This document shows positions 22,789-34,559 of a DNA stretch of 64,000 nucleotides, piece after piece. Under the pieces are notes generated by a model that had not been told where the DNA came from, ran no database searches, and was given only the letters and a program-made list of their open reading frames with translations. The translations under genes and the position numbers were made by a program. Source of the DNA: Charina bottae. Lineage: Eukaryota; Chordata; Lepidosauria; Squamata; Charinaidae. Positions within the stretch are counted from its first letter, which is position 1. Every line of letters begins with the position of its first letter. The stretch lies in assembly GCA_023362775.1 (NCBI GenBank), contig JALMGJ010000008.1, positions 20,374,501-20,438,500 on the forward strand, written 5' to 3'.

Positions 22789-24050
22789 TTTTTTTAAAAT
22801 CAAATTTTATTAGGTTTTAATTTTACATAGATAAAAGTTTGAAACAGAAAAGAAAATGGAAATACAAATCAAGAAAAAAGAAAAGATAAAAAAGTGTAGT
22901 AAAAGAAAAAAGGAAAAAAGATAAAGTTGAAACATAGAATTTAGTCAACTTCCGATTTGTATCTGGTCATGGTATTTTAAAATTTTTATCTTACATGCTA
23001 GGTCTATATAAAACATTAAAGAATATTTCTTGTCTATTACTATCAATATATATATATATATATATTAATCTTCAAATCCCCATATAAGCTTTGCCCCTCC
23101 CGCATCTTGTAGATAGTCAGTTAATGGTTTCCACTCTTTAAGAAAATAATTATTTGGATTTTCTTTTAATAAACATGTCAGTTTATCATTCTCTGCCATA
23201 TCCATCAATTTTAACATCCAATCTTGTATCGTAGGCGATATCTGGTTTTTCCAATTTTGTGCGAAAATAAGTCTTGCTGCTGTAATCATGTATTGCATAA
23301 TCCTTGTAAATTGCTTCCCAGGTTGTCCATCAATTATTCCCAGTAAAAAAAATTCCGGTTTAAATGGAACTCGAATTTGTAATATATTTTGCATCAATGC
23401 ATGTATTTGAGTCCAAAATTTCTTTGCAATCTCACATGTCCACCACATATGGTAAAAAGACCCCTCTTTTTTTTACATTTCCAACATAAGTTGGAAACAT
23501 TTCCATACATTTTAGAAAGTTTTTGTGGGGTCATATACCATCTGTACATCATCTTATAAAAGTTTTCTTTTAAATTATAGCACAAAGTAAATTTTAGCCC
23601 TTTGGTCCACATATCTTCCCATTGTTGCATTTGAATATTATGGCCAATATTTTTAGCCCATTTAATCATACAGTCTTTAACTTGTTCCTCTACCATTTCA
23701 CCTTTTAACAATAATTTATACATTTTTGCAATTAGATGATCATCTGTCTCACATAGTTGTAACTCAAATTCCGATATGGTTTGTTCAAATTCAAAGTCTT
23801 TCTTATCTATTTTAAATTTCTCTACGAGCTGCATATATGAAAGCCATTGAAAGCTGTATCCCTCTGATACCAATTCTTCTATTGATTTAATTATATATTG
23901 TCCTTGTTCTTTCTTTAAAAAATCTTTGTAGGTTAACCATTTATCTTTATTTCTTACTTCTGTTCTGTAGAATGCTTCTTGTGTAGAAATCCATAAAGGT
24001 CTTTTATAACATAAGATTAATTTATATTTATTCCAGATTCTTAACAAGGA
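22789..24050 (-). mobile_element. 5'-truncated L1 LINE with 12-bp TSD
   Basis: Perfect direct repeats actttatagcaa lie at 22777-22788 and 24051-24062, with a T-run (poly-A tail on the minus strand) just inside the left copy. The minus strand codes for the C-terminal part of L1 ORF2 in two overlapping frames: 24047-23394 and 23448-23065. Motifs include KWAKNIGHNIQ, a W..MW...LKFT pattern, MYRWYMTP, LCWKCKK and MWWTCEIAKKFW, typical of the zinc-knuckle end of L1. One frameshift near 23400-23450 separates the frames. The 3' UTR (22789-23064) is A/purine-rich on the + strand. Confidence 0.85.
23065..24047 (-). pseudogene. L1 ORF2 C-terminal remnant (frameshifted)
   Basis: This is the coding part of the L1 above, about 325 codons over two frames. 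It covers the region downstream of the reverse transcriptase, with the Cys-rich motif (LCWKCKK ... MWWTC). The endonuclease and catalytic RT core are absent through 5' truncation, and there is a frameshift near 23420, so it is inactive. Confidence 0.8.
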
Positions 24051-24062
24051 ACTTTATAGCAA

Positions 24063-26560
24063 ATTGATAACCACTTTTCTAGCTACTTTTAAAACTAATC
24101 TTGAATATGATTGTTTATGCCATTTCTTATTATGACAATACCTTCAGAAATTCTGGATCAATTTTTGCAATTAATACTTTGATGTATTATTGGTATCATA
24201 TGATAAATTAAGACATGCATAGTTCTGTGACTATAAGTGCCTAGAAAAATACATTGTTTATTCAGTCACTGAATCTTATCACTCTATACTGTATATAGTG
24301 GTTTGGAGTTATTTGTTATCAATTGATTTTACTACAAGTAGGTAACATTTAATTTTTCTTTGAACTTTGGTATCTGTAAATTTATTTACTTGAACACATA
24401 AATGCACACATATTTGCTGTATCTATTGTGTGACCAAAGGTAAGCTTTTGCAAGAAAGCCCTTAAAATTCATTTAATTGTTCAGCAGCTTTGAAGACAGT
24501 CTTTAAAACTTTAATAAATTAATGAAAATCTGGCAATCTGTGTTTTAGATATAGCTCCTGTCTTCAAAATAACTGATGACTTGATTATGGGTTTAATCCT
24601 ATAAATTCCATGTAAAACATGTAGATCTTAAAAAGAAAACTCTCTTCAAAGTGAATGATGGTGGTGTATTTACAAGTCTGTCCTGCCCTTTTAAAAAGTG
24701 TGTAGATTAGTGAATAAACACATAATCAAAAATTTAATTTTGTAATTATATTCTTCAAGATCATACAAAAGTCAATCTTTTAGACTTTGGCTATTGGTCT
24801 GAAGAAGCATCCTAGAGAAAACAGCCCCAAAATCTAACTTAAATTGAGAGGAAGGAATGTCAGAGCTATGTTTTGCTTTGTGGTGCTTTCATGGAATGAA
24901 GCGATCGCTTTAACCACAGAACCTTTGAGTTCTAGCTTCTGTTACAGTAGAGCTTTTTAGAGAGAAATCATGCCTTGTTTGTGCATTCATTTAAAGCCAT
25001 TTTGCATTCATTTTTTAAAAAATTGTACAACTTTTTTGAAAGGATTGTTTTTAGTCTTCTCTTTGAATCTTGCCATTTGGATAAAGGCTTAATTTAATTT
25101 AAATTAATTATCAAGCAGTTATTTATCATGCCATTCCTCACTTAAAAACAGAAAGAAGATTCTGTTACATCTACAAATTAATGCTTTCAGTTACATGTAG
25201 AACATGTAGCTTTCAGAACATGTAACATGTTCTATGATTGTACTTTTGTAACTCTGGTTACCTTTTCACTACAGAAGATAATATTGCAATATATTTTATG
25301 ACATACACAAAAATACTATCAGTATGAAGCTATTTTGGACTGTCTTTTGAAAAATAAAGTAAATTTTGTCTGTCACTTTTGATGTAGAAATCATAAAATG
25401 GACTATAAATCCATAGGATAATAGGATTAAAATAAACAATTCTTATTTTCATATGCAATATATTTTAACAAAGTTTATTCCTTGAGGAGTATTTCATTTA
25501 CCCATTGATTTAAAAATAAGAATTGGGTGGAGTTTTAATATAATGTATCATATATTGCCTTTAATTTAATGTTTGGCAGTTGTACAACTAGTATCATGTA
25601 ACAGTGATTCTAAGATGTTTTGAAATTCTATATTTCAGTATATTTTAATGGCAAAAAGCATTTAGGAGGGTTTTTCAGTAGAAAACCAATGAGAATCCCA
25701 ATCAAAATGAAAAGAAAAAGATCAATTTTGTATGGTATTTTTTGTCCAAATAAAAGCAGCTGGATAAAGCATGCTTGTTTAAATGCAGAAATGGTGTTGC
25801 GTATAATATGACTTTAACAATGCAACTTCATGCATAATTATATGAAAGTCTGAGTAAACCTGTATATAATCAGACTGTATGTAAGCCTAAGACTGTAATC
25901 ATAAATTAAAAAAAATGTGTACAGTATGTATGAGGAACTGCTGCCAGAATAGCAATAGATATTGAAGAGAACATATAAACTATTCCTTTGCCTTGATTAA
26001 GTAAAGAAAACATTTTTAATCTTCTTTCCAGTGGGGTTTTATTTATGACTATAAATGAGTGTATTTTTATCACTATTATTTCAATCAAAACTCTTTTGTA
26101 TGCACAGGTAGTTTATTTAATGAATTCTAAACTCTCTGTTCAAATACTAGGAAAGACTCAAACTAGAAAGTAATAAAAACATAAGAAGGTGATTTATTAT
26201 TTTAAAAAATTGCAGTAGGCTATCACTACAGAGATTTGCTCTTAATAGCCCAGGGGAGGAAATCAGAACTCCAGAATGCGAATGCTTCAGAATTGGAGAA
26301 AGTCAGATGTACATCTGTAGGGAAAAAAATCAAGGATGAGAAAAGCCTACTATATATTGCTTAAAGGGTCAATTTATTAATTTTAGAATTATTATTATTA
26401 CAATTTGAAAAGGCTGCTTCCCCCAAGAATGGTATAAAGTAGCTGAAACTAGTTCCGACTGAAATAAATAGGATGAGTTGCCATGAATTATGAGCCATTG
26501 TTTCAGCAAGAGCTAGGTACTACTACATTTGTATGGTTAAATAAATAGTGAATTGACATA
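24063..26560. other. NDNF intron 1, nothing recognised
   Basis: AT-rich unique sequence with no supportable ORF, tRNA or repeat boundary. Decayed transposons may be present below recognition. Confidence 0.5.
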
Positions 26561-26587
26561 TATAACAAAAATGATTGTTTATTGTAT

Positions 26588-26876
26588 ACTCCCAGAGTTT
26601 ACTCAAATTCATGTTCATTACATTGGTGATGCTATCTAACCATCTCATCCTCTGCCGTCCCCTTCTTCTTTTGCCTTCAGTCTTTCCCAGCATCAGGGTC
26701 TTTTCCAGTGAGTCCTCTCTTCGCATTAGGTGGCCAAAGTATTTGAGCTTCAGCTTCAGTATCTGTCGTTCCAATGAGCAGTCAGGGTTGATTTCCTTTA
26801 GGATTGACTGATTTGACCTCTGAGGTCACGAAGAGTCGGACATGACTAAACGACTGAACAACAACAACAACAAAAA
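26588..26876 (+). mobile_element. BovB LINE 3' end with 5' inversion
   Basis: Positions 26821-26876 read + strand as the BovB 3' terminus (ggtcacgaagagtcggacat, gactaaacgactgaac, then a CAA-rich tail). Directly to the left, 26588-26820 is the same element in opposite orientation, encoding RQILKLKLKYFGHLMRREDS. Consensus sequence of about 50 bp between the two parts is missing at the joint. This is the structure expected from twin priming during target-primed reverse transcription. Confidence 0.8.
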
Positions 26877-27002
26877 TTTAATTGCATTTTTATGGAATGT
26901 TAATTAGGACATACAACAAGGCAAAATAGAGTATTTTGGTCCACCTTTAAACTGGATATTCTCATTTGCATTTAGTTCATCTAACATTTCTGGAAAGTAT
27001 AT

Positions 27003-27094
27003 GGTTGGGGATATCTCTCTTAAATAAAGGTCTCTAGATTCAAGATTTGGTTGGGGATATCTCTCTTAAATAAAGGTCTCTAGATTCAAGATTT
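27003..27094. repeat. Perfect 46-bp tandem duplication
   Basis: The 46-bp unit starting ggttggggatatctctctta occurs twice with no difference, at 27003-27048 and 27049-27094. Confidence 0.95.
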
Positions 27095-28478
27095 ATATGC
27101 AAAAAGTAAAAGAGAAGCAGCACAATGATTTACTATAATTAATACAATTAAAAATATTAGTATTAAACATTTAGGCAAGGTAGGATACCATACATTTGTG
27201 TTTACTAATGAAAAGCAAATTCTTTGTTACAAGTTACAAATTCATAAAATGTATTTATGCAAAAGTTCATCTCAGAGTCCAGCCATACTGATATCTGTGT
27301 AACAATATGACTTCTGTTCTGTCTCTATATTATCTCTATATTAGGTGACAAAAGCTTGATATAAAATAATATCGCCAGTTCTCATTGACTTGATGACAAT
27401 ACCTAGCTTATCTCTTAAAAAGCTAGTCAGGATCAATCCTGGGCTAGTATTTGATGGGCGACAAGGACATCCTAGGGCTGTAGGCTAAACTGGGAACATC
27501 CTAGAAGAAGATAGTGGAAATTCAAGTCTACATTGTTTCCAATTAAACTATATGGACACCAGGAGTTGAGCAGAACATGAAGGAATATATATCTTTCTTG
27601 TACCTTGACAGGTACATTAGGGCTCCAAGGACAGTAAAAAGGGGAATCAAAGATAAAATGTAATTCATAAGTTGCCTACACCTGATCTTTACTAAGGATA
27701 TATGAATATAGTAATTAAAAGAACTATTTGTGACATATGAGAGATTATTTCTTGTATTAATAATTTGCTGATATTGATATGATAAATATAAATAGGAATT
27801 TGATCCTGTTTATTTTTTAATACAAATGTTGCATTAGATAAGAGTAAACATATGTTTTAGTGTGAGACAGTGCTACAGTCCTGCAAGCTGAAACTTTGTC
27901 ATGGGTTTGGATATAATTTTTTCCTTATTCTTTACTTACCTGCCTATATAACTTACAAAATAAGGCATATATGTACAAAACTGAGTTCTGTTTTCCCACA
28001 TGGCTGCACTTCCAGATACATAACATAATATTCCATCCTCAGGTTATATAAAGTAAGAGTGTTTGAAATTCCACACAGTTGAGAGCACAGTTACCACCTG
28101 CTTGACATATATTAATAGAGCAACTTTAATGTTCTGAACTGTGAAATGTTCAGCACTTCAAGCTCTAGGAGCACTTTACAATAATAATTATGACATTCAC
28201 AGTGGGCCTATTTGTCTGACTTCGTATGTAGTCAGGTATGTGTGCTTAATTTTCTACTTTTTGATTTACATGTGCATTTGACTTCAAGAGAAAATTATGT
28301 TTTTCTAGTTGGATATGTTTATAACTTTGAAAAATGGAAATTAATGCAACGTATAAGCTAAAGGCTTGGATATTTATGAATGTTTTCCTGTTTACTCACA
28401 AACTTTAAATAAAGTGACTATAAATGTAATACTGCTGTCAGCATTTTGCGTTTGATCTCCAAAAGTTGGTTCAGTGTG
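27095..28478. other. NDNF intron 1, nothing recognised
   Basis: AT-rich sequence without identifiable features. Confidence 0.5.
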
Positions 28479-28611
28479 CAGGAGTGTAATGTAGCATCTA
28501 TTTTAAAAGAGTGTCCTGTTCCTGGGATTGGATGGCAGATAGTCACATGATCCTGGGAAAATACATGGCTGCTCTAAGGTATTGCAAATAGATGCTACAT
28601 TTACACTCCTG
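28479..28611. mobile_element. MITE-like inverted-repeat unit, 133 bp
   Basis: Arms caggagtgtaatgtagcatc... (28479-28503) and its complement (28586-28611) agree except for one inserted base, giving about 25-bp terminal inverted repeats. No convincing TSD is seen. The superfamily is unknown. Confidence 0.6.
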
Positions 28612-29127
28612 TAAATTTTGATGCACATTTTGAAGACTGAATCTGAAGCATTGCACAGCCCTGTTAAGAAGCCAAGAATATTTGCAATACCAGTTGTATT
28701 AAGATACACCATAACAATGTTTTTATTCCTTATAAAATACTTCCTTCTAAAACCAGATTCAGCTAAGCTGAGGACATCATCATTTGGTAGTGATGTCACT
28801 GACAATGGTGGAGCAGACTTTTTTGACCATTGAGGAGGAGGATGTTTGAAAAGGAAACAAATGCATAAATGTGACAGGAAATCAACGTATCTGTTATGGT
28901 TCTCTAAAAAACACATTTAAAAAAAAGTCTGGACTGCCTTTTGTCCATCAACTCTGTGCTACTCATTGCTGCTCATATTTCCTGAGTTGTATATATTATT
29001 TTGAACACCAATGGGTGATGGGCCATTTATAGATAAGTTAAACAAACAAACAAACAAACAAACAAACAAGAAAGACTGAAGTGGTTCCCTTTAACTCAAT
29101 TCCACAATAGTTTCTTCATGACTAGTG

Positions 29128-29405
29128 TATGTATGTATGTATGTATTATTCATTCATTCATTTTGTATAGCTGCCCATTTAGCATACAACTTCAGGTGCT
29201 GAAGAACTAATTAAAACAATAAAAATATCAACAAAATCCCTAAACCTATCATGCCTGGGGCAGTACCTACATACACATCAACAAGACCTCTTAATGCTTC
29301 ATTTGACTTCTAGCCCAAAGCCCAGGGTAAAAGTTTTTAATGCCATCAGGGTCAGGACATCTGAATGCCATCTGTTCCACAAGGCAGGCGCAGAGAACTT
29401 GTGAG
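29128..29405 (-). mobile_element. LINE 3'-end fragment (L2/CR1-like)
   Basis: After (TGTA)n and (CATT)n, the text tgtatagctgcccatttagc, aactaattaaaacaat, then gccatcagggtcaggacatc and ctgttccacaaggcaggcg resembles a decayed reverse copy of the reptilian LINE tail family seen at 20287. Confidence 0.45.
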
Positions 29406-29934
29406 AAAAATAATAGAATATACAGTAAATAAAATTTTAATTTCTGTGAAAAACTAAATATTTACCTAGTACATTAAAAAACCAGATGCTAGTAGATATT
29501 CCTCCTTATCTACTAGAAAATCCCTGGAATATTGACAAAATTAGGAAAACAAAATCTTTTAATTTTGCCTAAATAAAACAAACAAATCTGATATTTTATT
29601 TCTGTTTGACATATCATTCCTATTATCTATACATTTAGATGCATACTTTATATGTTTGTTTGTTTATTAATTAACAATGCTTATGACTGAGGGTAGCATA
29701 CAATAGCAAAATAAAGAAAACATAATAAAACCACTGATTTAAAATAACATAAAAACATTTTCAGATTACTTGGAAGCAAGTGTAAGTGGGTTTTATTTGG
29801 CTGGTTAATGGACTGGAATAACAATTGGCTTGTATCAGCTGTTTGTTTCCTTTGCAGAAAGAGAATTTAACACTGTAGTCCCTTCTGCCTCCAGAAAATA
29901 TGATCCAGAGACGGAAACCCCTTATGGACTTTTT

Positions 29935-30275
29935 GCGTAAAAAATAAAAAAATGAACTTAAAAAAATGATTTATGGTTTTGATGATTAGACAGGATAGAT
30001 TATAGAAAGAAGAGAGTCATGACGTAACCTTTAGAGAGAAAGGTTAAAATATAATTGTACTTATAACTGCTGTGAAGAAGATAGGAAGCCACTTTATATC
30101 TTTCTTTATATCTTTTTTTCTTCTTTCTATTTTTCTTCTACTTTTTTCTTTCTGAACTTTTAGCTTTTTCTTTTTCCCTCCGTTTCTCTTTCTTCTTTTT
30201 CATTCTATTTTAGTTTGTATTGGTTCTTATTATTGTTGTTAAAACTTTCAATAAAAATTATATGTATAACAAACA
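29935..30275 (+). mobile_element. Possible L1 3' UTR
   Basis: A pyrimidine-rich stretch (cttctttctatttttcttct and similar) ends in ttgttgttaaaactttcaat followed by aaaaattat. This resembles squamate L1 3' ends and mirrors the purine-rich + strand of the L1 at 22789. No coding remnant supports it. Confidence 0.45.
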
Positions 30276-30529
30276 GAAAATGTGATCCAGAGAGGTGGGA
30301 AGCACACATACTTGTGAAAGAAAAATTACTTTAAATAAATAATAATTTATTTTATTCTGTTTGACACTGTTCTTTTAGAGAGAGCTATTTTGCGGTAGTG
30401 GATATGCATGTTTAATAATAAATAAAATTTACTGTCACTCTGTTGTGCATCCAGTCAAGTGCAGATGAAGTTTCTGGGCTGCTTGAGGTTTGGATTCGCA
30501 TTCCAGCACGAATGAGCATCAGCTTGGGT

Positions 30530-31244
30530 TGTTTATTCGTTCAGTCGCTTCCGACTCTTTGTGACTTCATGGACCAGCCCACGCCAGAGCTTCCTGTAGG
30601 CCGTCACCATCCCCAGCTCCCCCACGGTCGAGTCCGTCACCTCCAGAATATCATCCATCCATCTTGCCCTTGGTCGGCCCCTCTTCCTTTTGCCTTCCAC
30701 TTCCCCTAGCATCAGCATCTTCTCCAGGATATCCTGTCTTCTCATTATGTGGCAAAGTACTTCAGTTTTGCCTTTAATATCATTCCCTCAAGTGAGCAGT
30801 CTGGCTTTATTTCCTGGAGTATGGACTGGTTTGATCTTCTTGCAGTCCAAGGCACTCTCAGAATTTTCCTCCAACACCACAGTTCAAAAGCATCTATCTT
30901 CCTTCACTCAGCCTTCCTTATGGTCCAGCTCTCACAGCCATAGGTTACTATGGGGAATACCATTGCTTTAACTATGTGGACCTTTGTTGTCAGCGTGATG
31001 TCTCTGCTCTTAACTATTTTATCGAGATTTGTCATTGCTCTCCTCCCGAGAAGTAGACGTCTTCTGATTTCCTGGCTGCAGTCAGCGTCTGCAGTAATCT
31101 TTGCACCTAGAAATACAAAGCCTGTCACTGCCTCCACTTTTTCTCCCTCTATTTGCCAGTCATCAATCAAGCTTTTTGCTATAATCTTGGTTTTTTTGAG
31201 GTTTAACTGCAACCCAGCTTTTGCACTTTCTTCTTTCACCTTCT
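30530..31244 (-). mobile_element. 5'-truncated BovB LINE with perfect 11-bp TSD
   Basis: The insertion is flanked by tcagcttgggt at 30519-30529 and 31245-31255. On the minus strand it encodes the BovB region after the RT core: KEESAKAGLQLNLKKTK, FLGAKITADADCSQEIRRR, YGCESWTIRKAE, and downstream RKRGRPRARWMDDILEVTD. A frame break lies between about 30745 and 30904. By eye it is very close to 35600-36310 of the near-full-length copy, so both belong to one recent subfamily. Confidence 0.9.
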
Positions 31245-31255
31245 TCAGCTTGGGT

Positions 31256-32940
31256 ATTCGGCTAAAATAAACTTAGAGGGTTTTTTTCATGCAACAACTG
31301 ATTCCATGTCCTATTTTACTACAATTTACATGGGATTTTATTACAGTTTATATGGGAATAACATGGTTTAGGAGACCTAATGCAGACTTAATTCATTTTA
31401 AATTGGCAGTAAATTTTCAGAATGCCATTTACTAAGGAAATTCTGATAAATAAGTCTAATTTTAGGTTTCTGTCTAACAGAATTTGGAAAAATTCGGTGT
31501 CTTCTATTTCCAAATTTCTCTTTGATTAGCAGCTCAAACTGTATTTTTCAACTTTCAGATTCTTCATAAAACTAGCTCAGTTTAGCTTCAGATTTGAAGA
31601 GAAACTAAACCAATATTAACTCATATACATTAGTTTACTACAAGAACAATTTCTCCTAGGTTGTTTCTCCTAGGTTGTACCATGTCACAACTGAGCGCTA
31701 GATTTGCCAATTTTCTTTCTTAATTACATTTTTGGAAAATGCCAAATTATTTAACCAAGTATAATCATCAGTTGCCAAGAACATTAATTATATAATATAT
31801 TGTACAATGTTTAAATATCTGAAAAATCATGAAACTAAATGTTTAATATTTGATCATTTCATTGTAAAATGCCTTCATTAACAATGCTTTCTGCTTGTAA
31901 GTAATGTTCATCTATAGATGAGTGATAAATCTTTGCTAAGTCTCTTGATGCCTCTCAGAAGCAGGCTATTGGGTTTCTAACACAACTTAGGCTATCCAGT
32001 TTTGAAAAATGGAATTCCCTTGATACACTTTCCAACCTCACTTAATCTGGAAATAATAATGCAGAACAGGAAAGCAACTGAAGCAGGCATCCCATCTCCT
32101 CGTTTTTACATATGTCTACCAAATCCCCCAGAACATCCAGAAGCATGAAGATTTTGAACTTTGAACTAATTACCTCTCTCCTTGAAATATTGTTTTCTTT
32201 TATTCCTCTTCTAAAATTCAAATTCTCACAAAGTTGGCAGTGTTAACAAAGGAAGTTAAGGGTTTTCAGATTGTTGACATGTTCACTCATCTGTGGTTTC
32301 AGTCTGACCTACATTCCTATCTATATACTCTCTTTTTTCCAGAACAGCTAACCTTTCCCCTATCATGGGCATACTGAACAAGCAACCAAGCAATTAAGTC
32401 CTTTGATAATCTGATTTTGATAGAACTTGTGACTGTTAACAGTATTTGTCTTTCTATCTCTCTCTGTGTCTCCCTCTCCTCATTTTTTAAGACTGTTTTT
32501 TAAGACAGAGTACATATCCAGTAGATTACCTCATCGTGAAAACAATTTTAGAATGCAGTTCTTAAGACGTGATTACAAAATTACTTTAGAAATGAAAGTA
32601 TCTCAGAACATTAATAGACAGTTTTGCAACTGAAATTATACCTTGACATGATGAACTACCTCAAATTGGATCACCAATGGAAATTCTATAATTTAAAGAT
32701 TAAGCTGATAAACTCAGTGCTTTATCGGGATATGCATTTTCTTATCCAGAATTCCTGGTACTTCTGAACATTGAGCCTGCAATCCACGTGCATACTTGAA
32801 CATTTTGCAGACCCTGAAAATCCTTGAAATGCACCACTGACATTTGGTGGCATTTCACCAAACAAACAACAACAACCACAAAAATGCACAAAAATGTGAT
32901 TTTCTGTCATTATTTGACAGTAAAAAATAAATTTATTTTT
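31256..32940. other. NDNF intron 1, nothing recognised
   Basis: AT-rich unique sequence. The 62-aa minus-strand frame at 32722-32910 has no recognisable domain. Confidence 0.5.
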
Positions 32941-32945
32941 TAACC

Positions 32946-33095
32946 TTACCTGTGTCCTGAGAAACCTGTATGCGGGTCAAGAAGCAACAGTTAGAACCGG
33001 ACATGAAACAACGGATTGGTTCAAAATTGGGAAAGGAGTACGACAAGGCTGTATATTATCACCCTGCTTATTTAACTTATATGCAGAGTACATCA
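32946..33095 (+). mobile_element. Older BovB LINE, left part
   Basis: The sequence encodes RNLYAGQEATVRTGHETTD, then WFKIGKGVRQGCILSPCLF and NLYAEYI in RT order. It stops at ...gagtacatca, where the younger BovB is inserted. It is 5' truncated and continues at 36320. Confidence 0.85.
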
Positions 33096-33433
33096 TCTCC
33101 AGCAAAGGAGATCGTTACCTTGTCGTGGTGCTGGAGCTTGAGCACCTCAAAGAAACCATGAGCTAAACCGTGAAGGGACACCCAAGACGGGGAGGTCGTG
33201 GCAGAGAGGTCAGACTAAATACGATCCCTGGGGAAGGTAATGGCAACCCACCCCAGTATTCTTGCCGTGAAAACTAAATGGATCAGTACAACCAGAGATA
33301 GGTCGGTATACCATCGGAAGATGGGACTCCCAGGTCGGAAGATGGTCAAAATGCTACTGGGGAGGAACAGAGGATACGTTCAACTAGCCCCAGATGTGAT
33401 GACGCAGTTAGCTCAAAGCCGAAAGGACGGCTA

Positions 33434-34555
33434 GTGGCCGACGGTGCTGGTGGTGAACGACGAATCCGATGTTCTAAAGATCAACACACCATAGGAACCT
33501 GGAATGTAAGATCTATGAGCCAGGGCAAATTGGATGTGGTTATTGGTGAGATGTCAAGATTAAATATAGACATTTTAGGTGTCAGTGAACTGAAATGGAC
33601 TGGAATGGGCCACTTCACATCAGATGACCACCAGATCTACTACTGTGGACAAGAGGACCACAGAAGAAATGGAGTAGCCTTCATAATTAATAATAAAGTG
33701 GTTAAAGCAGTGCTTGGATACAATCCAAAAAACGATAGAATGGTCTCAATTCGAATTCAGGGCAAGCCATTTAACATCACAGTGATCCAAATATACGCCC
33801 CAACCACAGATGCTGAAGAAGCAGAAGTAGATCAGTTCTATGAGGATCTGCAGCACCTACTGGATAATACGCCCAAAAGAGATGTGATTTTCATTACAGG
33901 AGACTGGAATGCTAAGGTGGGTAGTCAGACGACACCTGGAATTACAGGCAAGCATGGTCTGGGAGAACAAAATGAAGCAGGACATAGGCTGATAGAATTT
34001 TGCCAAGACAACTCACTGTGCATAACAAACACTCTCTTCCAACAACCTAAAAGACGACTTTATACATGGACTTCACCAGATGGTCGACACCGAAATCAGA
34101 TTGACTACATCCTTTGCAGCCAAAGGTGGTGGACATCTATACAGTCAGTAAAAACAAGACCTGGAGCTGACTGTAGTTCAGATCACGAACTTCTTATTGC
34201 AAAATTTAGAATTAGACTAAAGAGAATAGGGAAGACCCACAGATCAGTTAGATATGAGCTCACTAATATTCCTAAGGAATATGCAGTGGAGGTGAAGAAT
34301 AGATTTAAGGGACTAGATTTAGTAGATAGGGTCCCGGAAGAACTATGGACAGAAGTTCGCAACATTGTTCAGGAGGCGGCAACAAAAAACGTCCCAAAGA
34401 AAAAGAAAACCAAGAAGGCAATATGGCTGTCTGCTGAGACACTGGAAGTAGCCCAAGAAAGAAGGAAAGCAAAAGGCAACAGCGATAGGGGGAGATATGC
34501 CCAATTAAATGCAAAATTCCAGAGGTTAGCCAGAAGAGATAAGGAATTATTTTAA
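33434..34555 (+). pseudogene. BovB endonuclease domain frame
   Basis: An open frame of 373 codons codes for an exonuclease-endonuclease-phosphatase (APE-type) domain. Visible motifs are GTWNVRSM, SELKWTGMG, QIYAPTTDAEEAE, ITGDWNAKVG, NQIDYILCSQRWW and the catalytic SDHELLIAKFR. It would nick target DNA for target-primed reverse transcription. The frame opens with GTG, so the true initiation site is unclear. It ends at a TAA just after the RRDKELF motif, where intact relatives run on into RT. Confidence 0.85.
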
Positions 34556-34559
34556 ACAA

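Noticed and set aside
30443..31270. + strand frames across 30443-31270
   Set aside because: Antisense of the BovB fragment. The minus strand carries the real protein remnants.
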